From JABJMC01 sp964459205 (GTDB taxonomy: Bacteria; Patescibacteriota; Gracilibacteria; UBA1369; UBA12473), in the NCBI GenBank assembly GCA_964459205.1, contig CAYWKJ010000001.1:1-64000 (forward strand): a stretch of DNA of 64,000 nt. Direction: 5' to 3'. Numbering within the stretch: position 1 is the first letter of the stretch; every line of letters begins with the position of its first letter. The position numbers and the translations under genes are program-made. The notes below the pieces were generated by a model. The model saw only the letters and a list, made by a program, of their open reading frames with translations. It had not been told where the DNA came from and made no database searches. Shown in pieces: positions 50,992-61,319 of this stretch.

Positions 50992-51932
50992 CCTTTAGCG
51001 CCTGGAGCACTTAACTCTTCCCAGTCCATGTATTTGATATTTAATCCTCCTAACACTTGAGCCGGAATAGTGTTTACTGCCGGCCCTGCATTGTGAGTGA
51101 AGGAGCGTGTAATTATTACTGCTTCTAAGGCGTAGACTAGTTTTTTGCTGTAACCAGCTGATTTGGCGAATTTAGAAACTTTAGAAATTCCTCCTAGCAA
51201 GAAAGCCACAGATAAAATAAACGTAACTGCTGGAATAACCTTATCATTGGTTTCCATGTGTTTATATTGAAATTTCAAAAATTCCCAAGCCAATACATAG
51301 TCTTCATATTCCATTTCAGTTAAGGTTTTTGTAGAGTTTTTTAAATCCCGCCAGGTCTCGGGATCAAATAATTCAACTAAGCCTGTAGCGACCGACTCAA
51401 TCGCGTTTGCCGGCATTAACATATAACGCTGAAAATCGCTTAGCTCACTACGGTTAGTCCAGTACATTACAGCTTTATCCGTATATGAATCTGGGAAAAT
51501 TTCTTTGTATAATTCATCTGCAAATTTAATTAATTCTTGTTCTTGTTCTTTTGTAAGAGTTTCAAAAACTTGAGGGTCGATTGTCTCGCCACGAACAATC
51601 GGCCCCATGACGGATTCAGGGCTATTAAGTGAATCTTCGGTAAACCAGAAGTTAACCGATACAGCGAGTTTGTTATAAAGCTCTACATAGTCAAGTATTT
51701 CATCATCTGATTTTTCTTGTACCTGGTCTAATGTTGTTAGAATTTCTTCCATTTGATCTAAGGTCAAGTTCATGGTTAGGTTTTCTCTTTCAATTCGTTC
51801 AAAAAAATCAGGATAGTTTTCTTGCAATTGTCCGTAGGCTCGACGAAATGATTCTAAATCGGATCGATATTCGGGGAGACGTTCGCGTAATTTATTTACA
51901 TTAATTGTTGGGACTTCGGGGGAATCTGCCAT
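50988..51932 (-). CDS. Hypothetical protein with C-terminal membrane segment
   Basis: 314 residues. Mostly acidic helices, no signal peptide; one hydrophobic segment near 231-250 (VIPAVTFILSVAFLLGGISK). No family recognised. Its stop region overlaps the -35 box of cassette E5. First of a run of minus-strand genes up to 59926. Confidence 0.55.
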   Translation of the reverse strand: MADSPEVPTINVNKLRERLPEYRSDLESFRRAYGQLQENYPDFFERIERENLTMNLTLDQMEEILTTLDQVQEKSDDEILDYVELYNKLAVSVNFWFTEDSLNSPESVMGPIVRGETIDPQVFETLTKEQEQELIKFADELYKEIFPDSYTDKAVMYWTNRSELSDFQRYMLMPANAIESVATGLVELFDPETWRDLKNSTKTLTEMEYEDYVLAWEFLKFQYKHMETNDKVIPAVTFILSVAFLLGGISKVSKFAKSAGYSKKLVYALEAVIITRSFTHNAGPAVNTIPAQVLGGLNIKYMDWEELSAPGAKG

Positions 51933-51967
51933 GGGTTTGAGTTAAAAATATGAATCAATTATACTAT

Positions 51968-52300
51968 TTAAAAGTCTAAAATAACCTCGAGTGTTCCACT
52001 TCCGCCGCGATCTCGGCGGCCTTCGTAAACACGAGCTACATTGGGGTGGTTTTGGAGGTATTTTTTAAGAAAAGGCTTGATGATTGGCATTCCTTTGGCG
52101 GAATGGAGGCCTTTGCCGGTGATGAATAAAACTTTGGTTAGATTGCGGCGTTCGCAGGTTTCGAGGAATTCGTCGGCTAGGGCTTGAATGTCTTGATTGC
52201 GCAGGCGGCCGCGATTATGAAAATCAAATTTTGCTTGAGGCTTACTCAAGTTATCGTACTTATTATTCTTTTGGGGGCGCTGTTTTTTGCGTTTGGCCAT
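51968..52300 (-). CDS. Smr-domain protein
   Basis: 110 residues, essentially a bare Smr domain after a basic start. KFDFHNRGRL near residue 24 is the DxH motif region, FITGKGLHSAKG near 58 the TGxGxHS motif and GGSGTLEVIL near 98 the terminal GGxG motif. Smr domains are DNA- or RNA-nicking nucleases, also in MutS2 and ribosome-associated SmrB. Next to the AI-2E-type permease (6 nt). Confidence 0.88.
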   Translation of the reverse strand: MAKRKKQRPQKNNKYDNLSKPQAKFDFHNRGRLRNQDIQALADEFLETCERRNLTKVLFITGKGLHSAKGMPIIKPFLKKYLQNHPNVARVYEGRRDRGGSGTLEVILDF

Positions 52301-52306
52301 AGTTAT

Positions 52307-53446
52307 TTATGCCTCTAAAACTTGCTTGTATTCAAGTTTGTAAATGTAGAGGAAGGTTAGGGCCAAAGAAAGTAAATAAGGAGCGATAATCAATCCAGGC
52401 AGACCCATAGTGAAGATTCCTCCTAAGATTGTGAGGAAGGAAAGTAGGGGATGAATGCGGGCGCTTTCACCAATAACAATGGGCTTGATAAAGTTGTCGA
52501 CTGTGCCAACGACAAACATTCCCCATAAAACTAAGAATAATCCGGCAACCCAGTGACCAGTGATAAATAGAATTAAAGCGGCGGGGATCCAAATAAGGGT
52601 GGCGCCAACATATGGAACAATTGAGAAAAAGGCCATGATCGTACCCCAAAAAGCAGCGTTTTCAATGCCTGCTAAAGCAAAACCAATACCTCCTAAAAAT
52701 CCTTGTGCCATAGCAGCACCAAAAATTCCATAAAGGATGCCGCGGCTCATAGCTTGGAGTTTATCGAATAAGATTTTTCGATATTTGCGCGCGACGGGGA
52801 TGAGCTCTTTGAACTCATGAATAACTTTGTCTCCGTCGCGCAGGAAGAAGAAAGTTGAGAGTAGCAGTACAAATAAATGAAAGGCCAGAACAGATAAGGA
52901 TTTGGCAAACGAGGTAGTTTGAGCCACTAGGAACTGACTTACATTTTGCACGGCACTGGTGGCAAATCCGACCACATCTTCCATTTTAATGGGCGCAAAA
53001 TCACTGGCTTGTTCAATGTATTTTCCGACAAAGCTATTTTCAATTTTTTCGGGGATTAATTGAACATCATCAAAAACATCACCAACATGAATTTCTACAT
53101 AAGAATAAATATCAATCGCTTGATCTGTGATGTAAGAAACAAACCAGGTTACTGGAGCTAGTAAAATTCCTAAAATCAGCATAAAACTAATAATACTAGC
53201 CGCAGTCCTTTTATTATTAAGGACTTTTAGGATTCGTCGATGTATTGGGTAGAATCCGGTGGCAATAACGGCGCCAATTACAATTGATGGCAGGAATGGG
53301 CTGATAATCCAAATAATGGCGATAAGTAGAGCTATAAGTCCGCCTAAAATAAAATATTTAGGGATATCTTCTAGAACAACGTGAGTATCAATTTTAGGAG
53401 ACCTAGATTTTGGTTTGGATTTTTTGGTAGGTTTTTTGGGAGGCAT
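52307..53446 (-). CDS. AI-2E-type transporter (PerM family)
   Basis: 379 residues from ATG 53446 (basic Pro/Lys start), eight hydrophobic segments in the PerM/AI-2E exporter pattern, with GIENAAFWGTIMAFFSIVPYVGA near 260 and FIKPIVIG near 328, both characteristic. The cargo varies in this family; substrate unknown. A longer in-frame start at 53467 adds seven residues without a better start context. Confidence 0.85.
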   Translation of the reverse strand: MPPKKPTKKSKPKSRSPKIDTHVVLEDIPKYFILGGLIALLIAIIWIISPFLPSIVIGAVIATGFYPIHRRILKVLNNKRTAASIISFMLILGILLAPVTWFVSYITDQAIDIYSYVEIHVGDVFDDVQLIPEKIENSFVGKYIEQASDFAPIKMEDVVGFATSAVQNVSQFLVAQTTSFAKSLSVLAFHLFVLLLSTFFFLRDGDKVIHEFKELIPVARKYRKILFDKLQAMSRGILYGIFGAAMAQGFLGGIGFALAGIENAAFWGTIMAFFSIVPYVGATLIWIPAALILFITGHWVAGLFLVLWGMFVVGTVDNFIKPIVIGESARIHPLLSFLTILGGIFTMGLPGLIIAPYLLSLALTFLYIYKLEYKQVLEA

Positions 53447-53514
53447 ATTAAAAGGGATTAAAAACAATCTTCATCTTAAACAAAAACCCGCTTTAAGGAA
53501 AGTTGAAGAGCTGG

Positions 53515-55890
53515 TTAACTTGTTTTGTCTGGCTCAACGTTGTAGTAGGTAAAAAGAAATTCAGCTAATTCGTGGAAAATTGGCCCAGCGGTGGCGGCTC
53601 CCCATTCAACTGTTTTCGGCCGATCCAGTTTAACAAGTACGGTAAATTGGGGGTCTTCAATTGGAGCAAATCCTACAAATGACGTGATAGTAGTACCACG
53701 CCCAGATAATGCACGGCCCCATTTATAAGTTTGAGCAGTACCAGTTTTCCCGGCAACATAATGATTGTCTATGGCAGCTAGAGGAGCGCCTTGTTCTACA
53801 ACAGCCGTCATCATAGCTGTTACTTGATCGCAGGTTTCTTCGGTTAACACGCGGCGAACAATTTCAGGCTCAAATTCATTCATTCGGCCATCTGCTTCTT
53901 CAATATAGTCAACAATGTAAGGCTGCATAAGTAAGCCACCATTGGCAATAGTTGAGATCGCAGTGATAAGTTGAACCGGAGTTACAGAAATACCTTGGCC
54001 AAAAGCTTTAGTAACTAATTCAGATTCTGCCCAAAAATCATAATATTCTAAAAGCCCGGAATGTTCATTTTCAAATTCAATGTGAGTTTTTTCAGTAAAC
54101 CCGAAAGCCTCTAAATAATCATAAAAAAGAGCCTTTCCTAATTCTTGGGCCACAAAAGCCATTCCCGTATTATCGGAATGAATAAGAACTTCCGTCATAG
54201 TGGAAGTGCCATAGTACACATCATTAAAAGTGTGAATTTCGTATTCATCGACTTGAATTGGGCCATTGGAGTAAAAGGTTGTGTAAGGAGTAACTTCACC
54301 GGCATCAATAGCCGAAGCCATCGCAACGGGCTTAAAAACAGACCCTGGCTCGTATGGCAAAGTAACGGCTTTTAATTGATAAACTTCGGGGCCAACGTCA
54401 TTTGTGTATTTAAAGTAAGCGTCTTTTTCTGCATCATAAAAAACTTCTATTCTTTGGTCTGGGTCTTTACGAATATAAAGGTAAATGCGCTCATTTTCTT
54501 CCTCTCCAACTCGATAAAGAAATTCTTCTTGGTCTTCGGGGATTTCTATTTCTTCGAGTTCGTAGGCATCACCATAATTATTAGGATCAAAGGTGGGGTA
54601 ATGAGCCATGGCTAGGATTTTCCCAGTGGCTGGTTCTTGCACAATTATAAGACCGCTGTCAGCCTGGAATTCTTCGACGCCCTTAGCGAGCACGGATTCA
54701 GCTTCAGCCTGAATGGTTCGGTCTAAAGTCAGCATAATATTGGATCCATCAATTGCTTCTTGGATTTCACTGTCTCCCACGGTTATTTGTTTTCCGCTGG
54801 CATCAATTTGAGAGGTGAAATATCCAGTTTGGCCTTTAAGCTCAATTTCGAACATGCTTTCTAGGCCGTATTGTCCAGTGCTAGTGGCATTGGTGTAGCC
54901 TAATATTTGAGCCGCTAATTCTCCCTCGGGATAGTAGCGGTAATATTCTTCTTGGAGGCGAATGCCAAAAAAAGCGGCCTCTTCTTCATCCTGTAGTCGT
55001 TCTATTTCTTGCGAAGATTCATGCGGGAGTTTTCGTTGTAAAATCACATAACGATTGCGTCCCTCTAAAATACTTTCTAGATTATCTTCTTCAACATTTA
55101 AAATTTCAGCCAGGTCTTTAGCTACAGACCCTTTGTTAGAAATTTGAGGAGGATAAGCATAAAGTGAGCCGTTTTCCGTGATTTCTACTCCTGGTAAGTA
55201 GAGATTATTAATGGCATCGATATAAGTTGGCTCCAAGTCTTCGGTAAGAAGAATTACAGATCGGGTTTTTTCGCTTAAAGTGTCAATGAGTTCTTGTTGA
55301 AACAGCATGTAAAGTTCTTCGTCGGTGTGGAGTTTTAAGTCAGTGTAAGAAAGAAGGTTTTCTAAATTGATGGTGCTTTCAGTTTCTTCGACATGCTCTT
55401 CCCATTCGGCTTCTTCTTCCTCGCTTTCTTCAGATTCTTCATCTGCTCCTTCCATTTCTTCTAAAGATTCAAAAGTTTTTTCGTATTCACGGAGTAGATT
55501 TTCATAACGTTCTTGATCGCGTTCTTGTTCTTCTTCTAAATCAAAAAGTAGGGGAGTTAAGGTCTCGCCCACATAAGTAGGATCTTCAATTAGGGTTGGG
55601 TCAGCGTAAACTAATTTAAAAGTGGTGTTGGTGGCTAGAGCGTATGGTTCATCTGAGTTGCGATCTTGAATTAGGATTTCTCCACGCCGGGCCGGGATTT
55701 CTGTATAACCTTGGTTTTTTTCAAAAGCAATTTGTTGGTAATAACCAGCTTTAATTACTTGCAAAAAGAAAAGTCGTACAAAAATTATAAAAATTATTAT
55801 GAATCCCAACGCAATAAGGACCGTGATCCGGTTCATTGGGAGTTCACGAAAGTGTTTGCGGTATTTAAAGAGGGTTTTAGCTTTGGCCAT
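53515..55890 (-). CDS. Class B penicillin-binding protein (PBP2/FtsI type)
   Basis: Peptidoglycan transpeptidase, 791 residues. One membrane segment near 22-45, then a dimerisation domain carrying an unusually acidic insert (ESLEEMEGADEESEESEEEE near 136-155), then the transpeptidase: SVFK near 516, SDN near 570 and KTGTAQ near 715. The pairing with a class A PBP (23729-26401) and murL/murD2 indicates an ordinary peptidoglycan wall. Which division or elongation role it has is not decidable here. Confidence 0.93.
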   Translation of the reverse strand: MAKAKTLFKYRKHFRELPMNRITVLIALGFIIIFIIFVRLFFLQVIKAGYYQQIAFEKNQGYTEIPARRGEILIQDRNSDEPYALATNTTFKLVYADPTLIEDPTYVGETLTPLLFDLEEEQERDQERYENLLREYEKTFESLEEMEGADEESEESEEEEAEWEEHVEETESTINLENLLSYTDLKLHTDEELYMLFQQELIDTLSEKTRSVILLTEDLEPTYIDAINNLYLPGVEITENGSLYAYPPQISNKGSVAKDLAEILNVEEDNLESILEGRNRYVILQRKLPHESSQEIERLQDEEEAAFFGIRLQEEYYRYYPEGELAAQILGYTNATSTGQYGLESMFEIELKGQTGYFTSQIDASGKQITVGDSEIQEAIDGSNIMLTLDRTIQAEAESVLAKGVEEFQADSGLIIVQEPATGKILAMAHYPTFDPNNYGDAYELEEIEIPEDQEEFLYRVGEEENERIYLYIRKDPDQRIEVFYDAEKDAYFKYTNDVGPEVYQLKAVTLPYEPGSVFKPVAMASAIDAGEVTPYTTFYSNGPIQVDEYEIHTFNDVYYGTSTMTEVLIHSDNTGMAFVAQELGKALFYDYLEAFGFTEKTHIEFENEHSGLLEYYDFWAESELVTKAFGQGISVTPVQLITAISTIANGGLLMQPYIVDYIEEADGRMNEFEPEIVRRVLTEETCDQVTAMMTAVVEQGAPLAAIDNHYVAGKTGTAQTYKWGRALSGRGTTITSFVGFAPIEDPQFTVLVKLDRPKTVEWGAATAGPIFHELAEFLFTYYNVEPDKTS

Positions 55891-55928
55891 GGGGTCTCAT
55901 GGTAAACGAAACCCCTATAAGATTCAAT

Positions 55929-56975
55929 TTAAACTTGGGCTCGATCTCTTTGGAAAATTGCGCGGAGGTCAACTCTTTCTCCTTCTGGCAAGTATGAGTT
56001 TAGGTTGTGACGAACACTGCCACGTAAATCTTTATATTGAGCGTCATCTATTTTTCCATTTTCATACATTCTTTGCGTGCGTTCAGCTACAGCGGTCACG
56101 GTTTCGGGGGTAGCAAAACCACTGTAAGCTCCAGAAAATTTGTCTACAATTGCAATAAAAGTTTCTGGAGTAACTGTTCGTGGGCTGTAGGCAATTTCTC
56201 TTAAAAGTTGGTCCATGGCCTGCACTTCTTCGGGGTATTGTAGGATGTCTCGATCAAGGGCGGTGGTTAAAAGGGCTTCGCCGATTTGAGTTCGTTGTTC
56301 GGGGCTCAAGTCATTTCTATCCATGATTCCGGTTTCCTCACCCTCGCTATATAGAATATCTAAAGCAACCGTTGGAGAGGAATTGGAAACGAATGCGGCG
56401 CTTCGATCAACCGCTTTTTGTACTTGTTTTGGGCGTGCTAGAGGTGAGCCCGGGAAAGTTTTGACATATTTGTTGGGGGCCACGTCGTAAGCTAGTTGCG
56501 CTAAATCGTCAGGTAACCCAGTAAGGTATAAAGGAACAAAGGGGTTTTCTTTGCTGGGTGGGTTGGCTTGGTATTGTTGCAAATGAAGACTGGCGACTGC
56601 TGGGTTTTGGTTTAATTGTGCGAAAAACACAATTGATTCTGGCCGATTTAAGCCCCTTCCCATTCCTATTTCTTTAGAAACTTGAAGTATTTGCTCAGCT
56701 GTCCCTGGAGATAGATTTTTTTGTGCGGATAGGGATACTAATAAATCTGTGTCTCCCGTTTCTAAAGCAAGTTGGCAGACTCTGGATTCTTCTGACCCAG
56801 TCATGTCTGCGCCTTTATCTAGATAGTGTTGGGCTAATTCAGCTTCTTCCATGCCACCAACCATGGCAGAAACCTCTTCATCGGCATCTTCTAGCCAATC
56901 AGCGGTTTCATCGGAAATAAGGTCGTGTTCTTGGGCGGCATCTACTGCGGCATCAAAGGCATCTTCGAATCCCAT
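55929..56975 (-). CDS. Hypothetical protein, acidic helical
   Basis: 348 residues of mainly short helices, no signal peptide or membrane segment, no family recognised. Residues 25-60 are Glu/Asp-rich. 11 nt downstream of a smaller hypothetical gene, so probably one transcript. Confidence 0.55.
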   Translation of the reverse strand: MGFEDAFDAAVDAAQEHDLISDETADWLEDADEEVSAMVGGMEEAELAQHYLDKGADMTGSEESRVCQLALETGDTDLLVSLSAQKNLSPGTAEQILQVSKEIGMGRGLNRPESIVFFAQLNQNPAVASLHLQQYQANPPSKENPFVPLYLTGLPDDLAQLAYDVAPNKYVKTFPGSPLARPKQVQKAVDRSAAFVSNSSPTVALDILYSEGEETGIMDRNDLSPEQRTQIGEALLTTALDRDILQYPEEVQAMDQLLREIAYSPRTVTPETFIAIVDKFSGAYSGFATPETVTAVAERTQRMYENGKIDDAQYKDLRGSVRHNLNSYLPEGERVDLRAIFQRDRAQV

Positions 56976-56986
56976 GGTTTATGAGG

Positions 56987-57403
56987 TTAAATTTGAGGAA
57001 TAATACTTACTTTTACTTGAGGTGGAGTTTTCCCAAGCCAGGCAAGAAAATTATCGTTATTAATGCTGGCAAGTTCTTCTAAAAGAGTGCTCCAGTTTTT
57101 AGGGTCGGTTTCCATAATGTTTTCTAAGGCTTCTTCACTGATTTTTTCCAAAAATTCCATTTCATCTTTTTGGATTAGGTCTTGAATTTCTTGGAGAAAA
57201 GGGTGGGCCGCCAGAAAAGTAGTTAGCGACTCAACAAAAGATTCTACTCCAGGCTTAGAAAGGACATTTTTTTTGAAATTATCCAAGACATTCAACATTT
57301 CATCTTTATCAATTTTGCCACTTTTAGCGTGTTTTTTTATAGCTTGAAGTGTTTTTTTGGCGATTTGTTTTTTATGCTTAAAAAGCCTTTTTGGTAAGAG
57401 CAT
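56987..57403 (-). CDS. Hypothetical protein, Lys-rich start, helical
   Basis: 138 residues, helical, with a strongly basic N-terminus (LPKRLFKHKKQIAKKTLQAI). No family recognised. Preceded by a TATA-rich interval and followed 11 nt later by another hypothetical gene. Confidence 0.55.
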   Translation of the reverse strand: MLLPKRLFKHKKQIAKKTLQAIKKHAKSGKIDKDEMLNVLDNFKKNVLSKPGVESFVESLTTFLAAHPFLQEIQDLIQKDEMEFLEKISEEALENIMETDPKNWSTLLEELASINNDNFLAWLGKTPPQVKVSIIPQI

Positions 57404-57472
57404 AAGATATAATTAATTATATAATTATACCATATTCTTACTTAGATTGCAACCTGGCCTTATCTTTTTAAA

Positions 57473-59926
57473 TTACCAATCCAATTCCAAGTAATTTTGT
57501 TCCTCAAGCGTATCTATGTCACTGGCCTTAATATTACTTGTGGCGATGGTGTATAAGGTGTCGCCGATGTAGATAATACGTGAAATATTGCTGTAATAGT
57601 CATACCACTCCCAGTATTCGCCTTCTATGGCGCCATCTTCATAGTTAGTGATTGTGCCCCTTAGATCAAAACCAGTTTCATCGAAGTCATAGATATAAGC
57701 ACCTTGGAAAACGTAATCTCCAGAAGTGCTAGCGGAGGCCTCGGGATCATCTTGAATTGCTAAGGTCACCGGGAAAGCCATTAAGCCTTTATCTTCATCA
57801 AATAAAAGAGCTTTGTGATTATAAAGAAGTTCGCTGGTAGTGCCGCGATCGCCAATTCCTTCGCTATCAACCTGTTTGGGATGCTCTTCGTCACTAACAT
57901 CAAATAAGGACATTTTCATGCCTTGGTACCACGCAAAATCCATGCTGCGAGCCGCCTCTTCCTCTTCTTCGGGGTCTTCGGCGTCTTTACCAAATCCAAT
58001 TAAGTAATCAGTCCCATAAGGTTGTAAGTAATCACTATAACCAGGGACTTTTAGTTCGCCGGCAATGTAAGGATGAGTGGGATTGGATAGATCGAGCACA
58101 AAAAGTGGATCAATTTTTTTGAATGTAACAATGTAGCCGGTGTCGCCCATAAATCGAGAAGAATAAATAGTTTCTCCGGGGGCCATTCCCTCAATTGACC
58201 CTGTGATGTCTAGGCTCATATTTAAAACATACAAGTTATTGCTAGAAGGCGGATCAGACCAGAAAGATCCTTCAGTAGTCGCAATTCTAAAGTGGTTATC
58301 GTATTCATCCATACTAAATTGATTCAAAATCGTGCCCGGGACTTTGCCAGACTTTTCATAATCAAGCTCGCCGTCATCTAAGGCAAAGCGGTGCACAAGA
58401 GTTTTGGCATTGCTCCAGTCATAATAATAATCATTGTAATCGTAATTCGTAGAAGCTACGTAAAGGTTTTCCGTAGAGGAGTAAACATTTTCACTGCTTC
58501 CGATCAATACTTCTTTATCAATTTCGCCGTCATCGTCATCAAGGGGGACAGCGACGGTAATAACGTAATTTAGTTCGCGTTCGCGCGGGATGTATTTAAG
58601 ATCTGTACAGCCAACCATGTAGTCCTCTTCTCCGGTAGCTGAATCATAAAAGCGTGGCAAAACCTCTTCGACATTTAAGTCTTCGAGCGCAAAATCATAA
58701 TAGTAATAACTAAGGTCAAACTTGTTTAGAATTAAGTAAAGCGTGTCATCGATTTTGCGTGAATCATTGTAGTCACCATCAAATTCAATCTCACGGATCA
58801 AGGTTGGATCAGAGCGGTCTTCAATATCATAAATAAAAGCAGCAGTTCGAGATTGATGATAGTAAGGAAGGTAAATGGCGTCGAATTCTCCGTAATAATC
58901 AAATTCGGAGTAGTTGTTTCGATCCCCAATAACTATTAATTGATCACCATCAACGTAAATTTCTGAGGGGCTAAAATAGCCCTCATCATTGTCATAATCA
59001 ATAACCGCGATTTCTTGCATGTTTTCGGATGGATAAGCTTCGATAATGCGAATTGTGGAGCCAGAGCCAATCATATAAATATATTGGCCATCATTTTTTA
59101 CAGTGTCAGCCTCGTCTACTCCAGAAACTTGAACATTTGTTTCGGAATAATCATCGCTCGCGGATTCACCGCCAGAAGAAGGTTCAGCGCTTGATTCCAC
59201 GGAATCTGCGGTGTCCATATCTTCTTCTTCGTACCAATCATCCCAGTAATAATCAGGTGGTTCGTCTAAGAAAAGTTCTTTGAGCTCCGCACAAGATTCA
59301 ACTGGTATTAATTCACCCTCGAGTTCTTTGTATTGAAGAGATTCAAGATCACCTTGCTCTTCTTGGATGCGCCAAATAACTTCGGACATTTCACCACGGG
59401 CAATAGATTTGTCCAAATCGCTAATAGAGGTTGGGATAGCAGCAAGTTCGGCAATGGGTTCAACGTATTGCCGATACCAAGGGTCCGTAGTTTCGGTAGT
59501 AGTGAGTTCAAGATCTAGAGCATTGGCAATGATTTTCCCAGCTTCGGCAAAATTAATTTCATTAGCCGGCTGAAAAGTTCCATCTTCATAGCCATCTACT
59601 AAGCCGATTTCTTGTCCGTAACAAATGTATTTAGCAAACCATTCGTCAGTTACATCTGGAAAACAATTATCTCCAGAGGCATCATCAGTAATAGACTCAA
59701 CCACAATTTTCATGAATTCTGCGCGGTTGATTTTGTTTAAAGACTGGAAAGTTCCGTCATCATATCCTTCTACAATATCGTTTTCTTGCATCCAGGTAAT
59801 TGCTTCGTAACTAGGGTCATCATCATCTAAATCAGAGAAAGTAGTAACTTCTTGGCTGGCCACGCCAAGTGGTATGGAAATTATTAAAAGGGCTCCGCAA
59901 AGAACTAAGGAAAGAAATTTTTTCAT
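57473..59926 (-). CDS. SLH-domain protein with beta-propeller region
   Basis: 817 residues, secreted (signal peptide FLSLVLCGALLIISIPLGVA, residues 4-23). Three SLH-type cell-wall-binding repeats follow: DLDDDDPSYEAITWMQENDI near 33, DVTDEWFAKYICYGQEIGLV near 91 and a weaker third near 155. The rest resembles the secreted beta-propeller family (PF09826-like), with Trp/Asp/Tyr-rich repeats. Attached to the wall or surface layer; enzymatic role not visible. Alone with its own upstream region. Confidence 0.8.
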   Translation of the reverse strand: MKKFLSLVLCGALLIISIPLGVASQEVTTFSDLDDDDPSYEAITWMQENDIVEGYDDGTFQSLNKINRAEFMKIVVESITDDASGDNCFPDVTDEWFAKYICYGQEIGLVDGYEDGTFQPANEINFAEAGKIIANALDLELTTTETTDPWYRQYVEPIAELAAIPTSISDLDKSIARGEMSEVIWRIQEEQGDLESLQYKELEGELIPVESCAELKELFLDEPPDYYWDDWYEEEDMDTADSVESSAEPSSGGESASDDYSETNVQVSGVDEADTVKNDGQYIYMIGSGSTIRIIEAYPSENMQEIAVIDYDNDEGYFSPSEIYVDGDQLIVIGDRNNYSEFDYYGEFDAIYLPYYHQSRTAAFIYDIEDRSDPTLIREIEFDGDYNDSRKIDDTLYLILNKFDLSYYYYDFALEDLNVEEVLPRFYDSATGEEDYMVGCTDLKYIPRERELNYVITVAVPLDDDDGEIDKEVLIGSSENVYSSTENLYVASTNYDYNDYYYDWSNAKTLVHRFALDDGELDYEKSGKVPGTILNQFSMDEYDNHFRIATTEGSFWSDPPSSNNLYVLNMSLDITGSIEGMAPGETIYSSRFMGDTGYIVTFKKIDPLFVLDLSNPTHPYIAGELKVPGYSDYLQPYGTDYLIGFGKDAEDPEEEEEAARSMDFAWYQGMKMSLFDVSDEEHPKQVDSEGIGDRGTTSELLYNHKALLFDEDKGLMAFPVTLAIQDDPEASASTSGDYVFQGAYIYDFDETGFDLRGTITNYEDGAIEGEYWEWYDYYSNISRIIYIGDTLYTIATSNIKASDIDTLEEQNYLELDW

Positions 59927-60056
59927 GGGGATGTGTTGTTAAAAATACATAGGCATTTTAGCATGCGAGGTTTAGAACGATGAATAAATAATAAAGTTAC
60001 ATGGGAACCTAGGACGCCATGTGATATTTTAGAGCCACGTATTTATAAGAAATTTT

Positions 60057-61319
60057 ATGGAAAAAGCAACTCTCCCAAGTGGGCTCCGAGTTTTGACTCA
60101 AAAAATAGAGGGCACAAAATCAGTTACAGTTTTGATTTTAGCGAAAGCTGGTTCGCGTTGTGAAACTGCGGATATTCGCGGACTTTCACATTTTTTAGAG
60201 CATATGTTTTTTAAAGGCGGTGAAAAGTACGCTAATACAAAAGAGGTTTCTGAGGCGATTGATTCCGTGGGAGGTGAGTTTAATGCTTTTACGGGGAAGG
60301 AATACGTTGGTTATTACGTGAAAGTGGCATCTGATCACAAAGATATGGCCATGGATGTTTTGGCGGACATGTTATTGACCGCAAAATTGGATCAAAAAGA
60401 GATTGATAAAGAGCGAGGCGTGATTTTGGAGGAATATAATATGTATCAAGACACACCGATGTATCAGGTTGGTTGGGATTTTGAAAAATTGCTTTTTGGT
60501 GATCAGCCGATGGGCTGGGATCAAATTGGGTTAACTGAGGTAATTGGGCGTTTGGGGCATGATGATTTTGTGAATTATAAGAAAAAGTTGTACCGCCCAG
60601 ACAATTTAGTAATTACCGTGGCCGGTGATGTGGATCATGATGAAATGATGAAAGCTATTGGTGAGCGGTTTGAAATGGAAGCGCAAAAAACAGAGTTTGC
60701 GTGGCAGCCGATTGAGGATAATGATTCGGCTGATCGCGTTATTTTACAGAAGAAAAAAACAGAGCAGGGACATGTTGTGGTGGGGGTGCGAGGTTATCCG
60801 GAATCGCATGATGACAATATGGCTATGAAGATGCTTTCTATAATTTTGGGAGGGAATATGAGTTCACGGATGTTTTTGAATGTGCGTGAAGCTAAGGGGT
60901 TGGCTTATTATATTCAGTCTTCAACTGATGATTATACGGATGCCGGGGTGCTTTCGACGCGAGCGGGGGTGGATTTGAATCGGGTGGATTTGGCGGTTTC
61001 CGCGATTTGTGAGCAATATGCAGACGTGCGGGATAATGGAGTCCCTGAGGATGAATTACAAAAGGCCAAAGATTATTTAAAAGGTAAAATGGTGTTGCGC
61101 TTAGAAGATTCAGAAGAATATGCGCATTTACTTGGGAAATATGAAGTTTTGTATGATGAGGCGCGATCTCCAGAAGACGTGATTGAAATGATTGATGGCG
61201 TGACTGCGGCCGATATTGCGCGAATTGCCAAAGAGATCTTCCAAGAAGATAAGCTTTATTTAGCTGGGATTGGGCCCTGGGAAGACAAAGAACGATTTTC
61301 TAAGCTTCTGCAGTTGTAG
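60057..61319 (+). CDS. M16-family zinc metallopeptidase
   Basis: 420 residues, one M16 half (as in the mitochondrial-processing-peptidase-like bacterial form). Inverted zinc motif HFLEH (His45, Glu48, His49) with the distal Glu in GVILEEYNMY near 121, then the second homologous domain from about 210. Probably degrades peptides or processes exported proteins. Its stop overlaps the GreA-like gene by 20 nt. Confidence 0.92.
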   Translation: MEKATLPSGLRVLTQKIEGTKSVTVLILAKAGSRCETADIRGLSHFLEHMFFKGGEKYANTKEVSEAIDSVGGEFNAFTGKEYVGYYVKVASDHKDMAMDVLADMLLTAKLDQKEIDKERGVILEEYNMYQDTPMYQVGWDFEKLLFGDQPMGWDQIGLTEVIGRLGHDDFVNYKKKLYRPDNLVITVAGDVDHDEMMKAIGERFEMEAQKTEFAWQPIEDNDSADRVILQKKKTEQGHVVVGVRGYPESHDDNMAMKMLSIILGGNMSSRMFLNVREAKGLAYYIQSSTDDYTDAGVLSTRAGVDLNRVDLAVSAICEQYADVRDNGVPEDELQKAKDYLKGKMVLRLEDSEEYAHLLGKYEVLYDEARSPEDVIEMIDGVTAADIARIAKEIFQEDKLYLAGIGPWEDKERFSKLLQL

